From an uncultured Lachnobacterium sp. (GTDB lineage: Bacteria > Bacillota > Clostridia > Lachnospirales > Lachnospiraceae), in the NCBI GenBank assembly GCA_900549895.1, contig URQG01000037.1, positions 1 through 11,626 on the forward strand: a stretch of DNA of 11,626 nt, given 5' to 3'. The notes under the pieces were generated by a model. It was not told where the DNA came from. It did not search any database and saw only the letters and a program-made list of their open reading frames with translations. Below, piece by piece: positions 8,285 to 11,626 of this stretch; positions within the stretch are counted from its first letter, which is position 1, and each line of letters begins with the position of its first letter. Both the position numbers and the translations under genes were made by a program.

Positions 8285-8308
8285 ATGCGGCAAGGTATTC
8301 TTAAATAA
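8285..8308 (+). CDS. Leader peptide MRQGILK upstream of tet(O)
   Basis: This seven-codon frame, ATG 8285 to TAA 8306-8308, reads MRQGILK. AAGGAG at 8270-8275 lies nine bases ahead. Its last codons form the 5' arm of the long leader hairpin that pairs with 8384-8400. A ribosome finishing or pausing here would keep that arm open, which is the arrangement expected of a translated regulator of attenuation. The peptide itself probably has no function beyond that. Too short for gene finders, but the strong ribosome binding site and the position support it. Confidence 0.6.
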   Translation: MRQGILK

Positions 8309-8460
8309 ACTGTCAATTTGATAGTGGGAACAAAAAGTAGCAGTCCCGTTTCACTTTTAATATGGGGCTTAGTTTTTTGTACCCAGTTTAAGAATACTTT
8401 TATCATGTAATTTTATATGCCCGAAAACATATAAGTGTTTTGGGGCTATTGGAGTTATTT

Positions 8461-8496
8461 ACCCAGTGATAGGAGTATTTATCACTGGGTATTTTT
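8461..8496 (+). terminator. Attenuator terminator in the tet(O) leader
   Basis: The perfect 10-bp stem ACCCAGTGAT (8461-8470) / ATCACTGGGT (8481-8490) has a 10-base loop and is followed by A-T5. It lies inside the transcript, 36 bases before the tet(O) start, so it must be read through for expression. It is followed at 8497 by a six-codon frame (MPFFGC, stop at 8515-8517) ending just before the tet(O) AGGAGG. Confidence 0.8.
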
Positions 8497-8532
8497 ATGC
8501 CCTTTTTTGGGTGTTGATAGGAGGAAAATCAC

Positions 8533-10452
8533 ATGAAAATAATTAACTTAGGCATTCTGGCTCACGTTGACGCAGGAAAGACAACATTAACGGAGAGTTT
8601 ATTGTATACCAGTGGTGCAATTGCAGAACCAGGGAGCGTAGATAAAGGCACAACAAGGACAGATACAATGAATTTGGAGCGTCAAAGGGGAATCACTATC
8701 CAGACAGCAGTGACATCTTTTCAGTGGGAGGATGTAAAAGTCAACATTATAGATACGCCAGGCCATATGGATTTTTTGGCGGAAGTATACCGTTCTTTAT
8801 CCGTATTAGACGGAGCAGTATTATTAGTTTCTGCAAAGGATGGCATACAGGCACAGACCCGTATACTGTTTCATGCACTACAGACAATGAAGATTCCGAC
8901 AATTTTTTTCATCAATAAAATTGACCAAGAGGGGATTGATTTGCCAATGGTATATCGAGAAATGAAAGCAAAGCTTTCTTCGGAAATTATAGTGAAGCAA
9001 AAGGTTGGGCAGCATCCCCATATAAATGTAACGGACAATGACGATATGGAACAGTGGGATGCGGTAATTATGGGAAACGATGAACTATTAGAGAAATATA
9101 TGTCAGGGAAACCGTTTAAAATGTCAGAACTGGAACAGGAAGAAAACAGGAGATTCCAAAACGGAACGTTATTTCCCGTTTATCACGGAAGTGCTAAAAA
9201 CAATCTGGGGATTCGGCAGCTTATAGAAGTGATTGCCAGTAAATTTTATTCATCAACGCCTGAAGGTCAATCTGAACTATGCGGGCAGGTTTTTAAGATT
9301 GAATATTCAGAGAAAAGGCGGCGTTTTGTTTATGTGCGTATATATAGCGGAACATTGCATTTGAGGGATGTTATTAGAATATCTGAAAAAGAGAAAATAA
9401 AAATCACAGAGATGTGTGTTCCGACAAACGGTGAATTATATTCATCCGATACAGCCTGCTCTGGTGATATTGTAATTTTACCAAATGATGTTTTGCAGCT
9501 AAACAGTATTTTGGGGAACGAAATGCTGTTGCCGCAGAGAAAATTTATTGAAAATCCTCTCCCTATGCTCCAAACAACGATTGCAGTAAAGAAATCTGAA
9601 CAGCGGGAAATATTGCTTGGGGCACTTACAGAAATTTCAGATGGCGACCCTCTTTTAAAATATTATGTGGATACTACAACGCATGAGATTATACTTTCTT
9701 TTTTGGGGAATGTGCAGATGGAAGTCATTTGTGCCATCCTTGAGGAAAAATATCATGTGGAGGCAGAAATAAAAGAGCCTACTGTTATATATATGGAAAG
9801 ACCGCTTAGAAAAGCAGAATATACCATCCACATAGAAGTCCCGCCAAATCCTTTCTGGGCTTCTGTCGGGTTGTCCATAGAGCCGCTCCCTATTGGAAGC
9901 GGAGTGCAGTATGAAAGCAGAGTTTCACTTGGATATTTAAATCAATCGTTCCAAAATGCGGTTATGGAGGGGGTTCTTTATGGCTGCGAGCAGGGGCTGT
10001 ATGGATGGAAAGTGACAGACTGTAAAATCTGTTTTGAATATGGATTGTATTATAGTCCTGTAAGTACCCCCGCAGACTTTCGGCTGCTTTCCCCTATCGT
10101 ATTGGAGCAGGCTTTAAAAAAAGCAGGGACAGAACTATTAGAGCCATATCTCCACTTTGAAATTTATGCACCGCAGGAATATCTCTCACGGGCGTATCAT
10201 GATGCTCCAAGGTATTGTGCAGATATTGTAAGTACTCAGATAAAGAATGACGAGGTCATTCTGAAAGGAGAAATCCCTGCTAGATGTATTCAAGAATACA
10301 GGAACGATTTAACTTATTTCACAAATGGGCAGGGAGTCTGCTTGACAGAGTTAAAAGGATACCAGCCAGCTATTGGTAAATTTATTTGCCAACCCCGCCG
10401 CCCGAATAGCCGTATAGATAAGGTTCGGCATATGTTCCACAAGTTAGCTTAA
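8533..10452 (+). CDS. tet(O): Tetracycline resistance ribosomal protection protein Tet(O)
   Basis: A 639-residue translational GTPase related to EF-G that binds the ribosome and releases tetracycline from the 30S subunit. ATG 8533 follows AGGAGG (8519-8524) at eight bases. GTPase motifs are complete: AHVDAGKT (10-17), RGIT (52-55), DTPGH (74-78), NKID (128-131). The domain IV tip YYSPVSTPADF begins at residue 506, the loop known in Tet(M) to reach the drug site. Length and sequence throughout match Tet(O) as I remember it, including segments where Tet(32) and Tet(W) differ, so I see no tet(O/32/O)-type mosaic. A few substitutions against my memory of the reference, for example P33 and K38, look like ordinary allelic variation. 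It is driven by the promoter at 8224-8252 and gated by the leader. The protein is complete and predicted functional. Confidence 0.96.
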   Translation: MKIINLGILAHVDAGKTTLTESLLYTSGAIAEPGSVDKGTTRTDTMNLERQRGITIQTAVTSFQWEDVKVNIIDTPGHMDFLAEVYRSLSVLDGAVLLVSAKDGIQAQTRILFHALQTMKIPTIFFINKIDQEGIDLPMVYREMKAKLSSEIIVKQKVGQHPHINVTDNDDMEQWDAVIMGNDELLEKYMSGKPFKMSELEQEENRRFQNGTLFPVYHGSAKNNLGIRQLIEVIASKFYSSTPEGQSELCGQVFKIEYSEKRRRFVYVRIYSGTLHLRDVIRISEKEKIKITEMCVPTNGELYSSDTACSGDIVILPNDVLQLNSILGNEMLLPQRKFIENPLPMLQTTIAVKKSEQREILLGALTEISDGDPLLKYYVDTTTHEIILSFLGNVQMEVICAILEEKYHVEAEIKEPTVIYMERPLRKAEYTIHIEVPPNPFWASVGLSIEPLPIGSGVQYESRVSLGYLNQSFQNAVMEGVLYGCEQGLYGWKVTDCKICFEYGLYYSPVSTPADFRLLSPIVLEQALKKAGTELLEPYLHFEIYAPQEYLSRAYHDAPRYCADIVSTQIKNDEVILKGEIPARCIQEYRNDLTYFTNGQGVCLTELKGYQPAIGKFICQPRRPNSRIDKVRHMFHKLA

Positions 10453-10503
10453 CAGCTTGCAAAAGTCATATAAAATGAGATTTGAAAGGATTAGAGACTA
10501 ATT

Positions 10504-10677
10504 ATGATGAAATGCGAATGGATATTGTGTCCTGTTTGTGGGAGCAAAACCCGTAATAAAATTAGGAAGGACACTGTTTTGGAGAATTATCCCCTTTATT
10601 GTCCAAAATGCAGACAAGAAAGATTGATTAAAGTTGACAACTTGAAGATAACTGTCATCAAAGAGCCAGACGCTTAA
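10504..10677 (+). CDS. Small cysteine-rich KTR-type zinc-ribbon protein
   Basis: A 57-residue protein lying 51 bases after tet(O), probably cotranscribed. ATG 10504 (or 10507) has only a weak, distant AAAGGA (10485-10490). Two CPxC knuckles, CPVC (residues 9-12) and CPKC (33-36), plus Cys4, indicate a zinc-ribbon fold. The KTR motif at 15-17 (SKTRNKIR) gives the family its database name, cysteine-rich KTR domain protein. A close relative (Orf6) follows tet(M) in Tn916; its function is unknown. The frame ends IKEPDA-stop. From memory, relatives continue AKTQSR-stop, and removing one T from the GCTTAAG at 10672-10678 restores exactly that ending here, so a one-base insertion appears to have clipped the last residues. 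Confidence 0.85.
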   Translation: MMKCEWILCPVCGSKTRNKIRKDTVLENYPLYCPKCRQERLIKVDNLKITVIKEPDA

Positions 10678-10682
10678 GACGC

Positions 10683-10730
10683 AGAGCCGATGAAATTGTG
10701 GAACAATTCACGAATCATCGGCTCTTTTTG
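10683..10730 (+). terminator. Strong Rho-independent terminator after the tet(O)-KTR unit
   Basis: An 11-bp perfect stem AGAGCCGATGA (10683-10693) / TCATCGGCTCT (10715-10725) has an additional inner stem AATTGT / ACAATT (10694-10699 with 10703-10708) and is followed by a T run. It marks the end of the resistance transcript. Confidence 0.9.
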
Positions 10731-10807
10731 TTTCGTATTTGAAAGAACAAACTCACCAAATAAAAAAAACGATATTCGGGTGGGTTATTTTGTTATACCC
10801 TAAATTA

Positions 10808-10845
10808 CCCTCTGAATTTGTTTTTAAATTTGGAGGGATTTTTTT
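10808..10845 (+). promoter_or_regulatory. Second attenuator-like hairpin, resembling the tet(O) one
   Basis: The stem CCCTCTGAATTT (10808-10819) pairs with AAATTTGGAGGG (10826-10837), with imperfections, around a 6-base loop. It is followed by A-T7 and ATG. The order 'ACCC hairpin, GGG, A-T run, ATG, YCCTTTTTT' is the same as at 8461-8508 before tet(O), so the two are probably related modules. GGAGGG in the 3' arm (10832-10837) is also the ribosome binding site for the small frame at 10846. Confidence 0.6.
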
Positions 10846-10974
10846 ATGTCCTTTTTTCGGGCAGTTATCTATCTGCTCATACGAAGCAAAATTTATCAAT
10901 ACATAGCATATCAGAGAACGGCAGGAAACCAGTTAAAAAAATTTCTGCCTATGCAACGGCACTTCCTGCCTTGA
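10846..10974 (+). CDS. Possible small basic protein or leader frame
   Basis: A 42-codon frame, ATG 10846 to TGA 10972-10974, preceded by GGAGGG (10832-10837) at eight bases. The product starts MSFFRAVIYLLIRSKIYQYI and ends KKFLPMQRHFLP: a short hydrophobic start, then basic. I do not recognise an established family. Its first codons are alike to those of the six-codon MPFFGC frame that follows the tet(O) attenuator, so it may be a leader or regulatory frame, or a relic of one, and not a functional protein. Its ribosome binding site lies in the arm of a terminator-like hairpin, so any translation would depend on that structure opening. Confidence 0.3.
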   Translation: MSFFRAVIYLLIRSKIYQYIAYQRTAGNQLKKFLPMQRHFLP

Positions 10975-11020
10975 ATGTAGAAGTACAATCTCCATACAAC
11001 AGAATTAATATTTCCCATAA

Positions 11021-11056
11021 CCGTAAAGGTCATAGAGCCTTTGCGGTTTTTCTTTT
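11021..11056 (+). terminator. Rho-independent terminator upstream of the sigma-like gene
   Basis: The stem CCGTAAAGG (11021-11029) pairs with CCTTTGCGG (11038-11046), one G-U pair, around an 8-base loop. It is followed by T5-C-T4. It would stop transcripts coming through the regulatory stretch, or act as a further attenuator for the gene at 11168, since no clear promoter is visible between them. Confidence 0.75.
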
Positions 11057-11113
11057 GTCGATTTTTGTTGGAAAGTGCCATAGGGCTATTAGTGGTGTTA
11101 GGTGTCGTTCGCC

Positions 11114-11160
11114 ACCTCTCCATCTGGATTTTGAACATTTCAAAAATTCAGATGGGAGGT
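11114..11160 (+). promoter_or_regulatory. Hairpin that buries the ribosome binding site of the sigma-like gene
   Basis: The arms 11114-11135 and 11139-11160 pair over about 21 base pairs, with one or two bulges and one G-U pair, around a 3-base loop. The 3' arm contains GGGAGG (11154-11159), the ribosome binding site for GTG 11168. A short competing hairpin, AGGTG (11100-11104) with CACCT (11113-11117), uses the base of the same 5' arm. This is the geometry of a translational on/off switch. Confidence 0.65.
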
Positions 11161-11167
11161 ACTTACA

Positions 11168-11579
11168 GTGAAATACGCACCGAGAAAGGTATATATCAAG
11201 GAAAGCGGCAGATATGTGGAACTGTCCTATACGGATTTCTGCCGCCGCAGGGAATCCGACCAGACCTATATGGACAAGCTGTTTATCCCCATTCAAGGCT
11301 GTCTGCTTGAAGTCGTGAGGGAGCAATACACGGACTTCTACCGAGATAAGGAACGGTGGCGTTATCTGAAAAAATTAGATACGAAGAACAGCCTGCTTTC
11401 TCTGGATGGATTTACGGACAGCGAGGGGAAGCCTTTAGACTTTATCGCTGATGAAGCGGCAGACATTGCGGAAACCGTTGTCAATGCGGTTATGGTGGAC
11501 AGGCTGAAAGCCGCCCTGCCTTTGCTGTCGGATAGTGAACAGGAATTGATACAGGCAATCTTTTTTGACGGACTTTCCG
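11168..11579 (+). CDS. Sigma-70-like regulator of a mobile element, C-terminus missing at contig end
   Basis: The start is GTG 11168, with GGGAGG (11154-11159) at eight bases. 137 native codons are present. The protein begins MKYAPRKVYIKESGRYVELS and contains the acidic FTDSEGKPLDFIADEAADIAE region and the ALPLLSDSEQELIQAIFFDGLS segment. This is the pattern of the small sigma-factor-like proteins found next to resistance genes in conjugative elements of Firmicutes. LLSDSEQELIxxIFFxGLS is the first helical part of sigma region 4; the helix-turn-helix that should follow is lost because the read runs into adapter at 11580. Any residues read past 11579 (VSYTHLTLPTILRV) are artefact. Such proteins are thought to regulate element genes. 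The buried ribosome binding site suggests translational control. Confidence 0.8.
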
Positions 11580-11626
11580 CTGTCTCTTATACACATCTGA
11601 CGCTGCCGACGATCTTACGCGTGTAG
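11580..11626 (+). other. Illumina Nextera adapter and index (contamination, not genomic)
   Basis: 11580-11598 is the Tn5 mosaic end CTGTCTCTTATACACATCT. 11599-11612 is GACGCTGCCGACGA, the complement of the Nextera i5-side adapter. 11613-11620 is an 8-base index, TCTTACGC (reverse complement GCGTAAGA, which I recall as S517). 11621-11626, GTGTAG, begins the flow-cell sequence. The order and spacing are exact, so this is untrimmed library adapter at the contig end. Confidence 0.98.

Larger units (their letters stand above)
8259..8532 (+). promoter_or_regulatory. Long structured tet(O) leader (attenuation type)
   Basis: This 274-base leader holds, in order: a leader peptide frame (8285-8308); a very long interrupted hairpin whose outer arms are about 8292-8312 and 8384-8400, with inner pairing TGGGAACAAAAA to TTTTTTGTACCCA and AGTCCC to GGGGCT; a second hairpin, 8420-8429 with 8436-8445; and an intrinsic terminator, 8461-8496. 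The leader peptide stop lies in the 5' arm of the first hairpin, so ribosome movement there could change the folding. Leaders of this kind precede tet(M) in Tn916, where transcriptional attenuation has been described. The same mechanism here is inference. Confidence 0.8.
10731..11167 (+). other. Gene-poor regulatory stretch
   Basis: These 437 bases separate the KTR gene from the sigma-like gene. I find no convincing long gene. The open frames on either strand lack ribosome binding sites and family features. The stretch contains an attenuator-like hairpin (10808-10845), one small frame with a good ribosome binding site (10846-10974), a terminator (11021-11056) and a long hairpin over the next gene's ribosome binding site (11114-11160). 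No obvious sigma-A promoter with both boxes near consensus was found. Confidence 0.6.

Noticed and set aside
8533..10452. Mosaic tet gene of the tet(O/32/O) or tet(O/W) type
   Set aside because: The central and C-terminal segments match Tet(O) as remembered, for example the YMSGKPFKMSELEQEENRR part, with no switch to Tet(32)- or Tet(W)-like sequence.
10818..11171. 117-codon forward frame over the regulatory stretch
   Set aside because: It starts inside the attenuator-like hairpin without a ribosome binding site, runs through a terminator and the next gene's ribosome binding site, and has no protein-like pattern.
10911..11326. Reverse-strand frames across the regulatory stretch and start of the sigma-like gene
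   Set aside because: No ribosome binding site and no helix-turn-helix pattern; they do not match the repressor expected in Tn916-like order.
1..11626. CRISPR array, tRNA, rRNA or insertion-sequence ends
   Set aside because: No regularly spaced repeats, cloverleaf-like segments, rRNA motifs or paired terminal inverted repeats with a transposase were seen.

Overview
This window looks like the end of a draft-assembly contig from a Gram-positive gut anaerobe of the Clostridia type (for example Lachnospiraceae or Ruminococcaceae). It carries part of an integrative conjugative element (ICE) or similar mobile element with a tetracycline-resistance module. The host is inferred from AGGAGG-type ribosome binding sites, the style of the conjugative-element proteins, the TnpV proteins and the tet(O) cassette. 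No chromosomal marker gene is present.

Layout. (1) 1-215: the end of an unrecognised small reading frame. (2) 277-308: a hairpin. (3) 336-7811: a giant gene (GTG start) for an ArdC-like / N6-adenine methylase / SNF2-type helicase fusion, resembling DarB-type antirestriction proteins and the large helicase-methylases of Tn1549-like ICEs. Its reading frame collapses at helicase motif VI, so it is 3'-truncated. Inside its disordered linker, in the +1 frame, lies a complete 117-codon TnpV-like gene (1240-1593). (4) 7792-8166: a second, free-standing TnpV gene that overlaps the last 20 bases of the broken helicase frame. (5) 8177-8532: a terminator, a perfect-consensus promoter and a long attenuator-type leader with a 7-residue leader peptide. 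(6) 8533-10452: tet(O), the ribosomal protection protein. (7) 10504-10677: a small zinc-ribbon 'KTR' protein, as found after tet genes in Tn916-like elements, then a strong terminator. (8) 10731-11167: a gene-poor regulatory stretch. It holds a second attenuator-like hairpin resembling the one before tet(O), a terminator, and a long hairpin that buries the ribosome binding site of the next gene. (9) 11168-11579: the N-terminal part of an element-borne sigma-factor-like protein. (10) 11580-11626: not biology, but Illumina Nextera adapter with an index, at the contig end.

How it fits together: the helicase-methylase probably served the parent ICE by protecting or processing DNA during transfer. 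The TnpV-tet(O)-KTR-sigma segment is an accessory and regulatory block joined to, or recombined into, the helicase 3' end. The most interesting biology is the gene-within-gene: two homologous TnpV proteins in one window, one of them overprinted in the linker of the helicase. The main caveat is that the contig end is demonstrably adapter-contaminated, so the unusual helicase/tnpV junction should be confirmed with reads.
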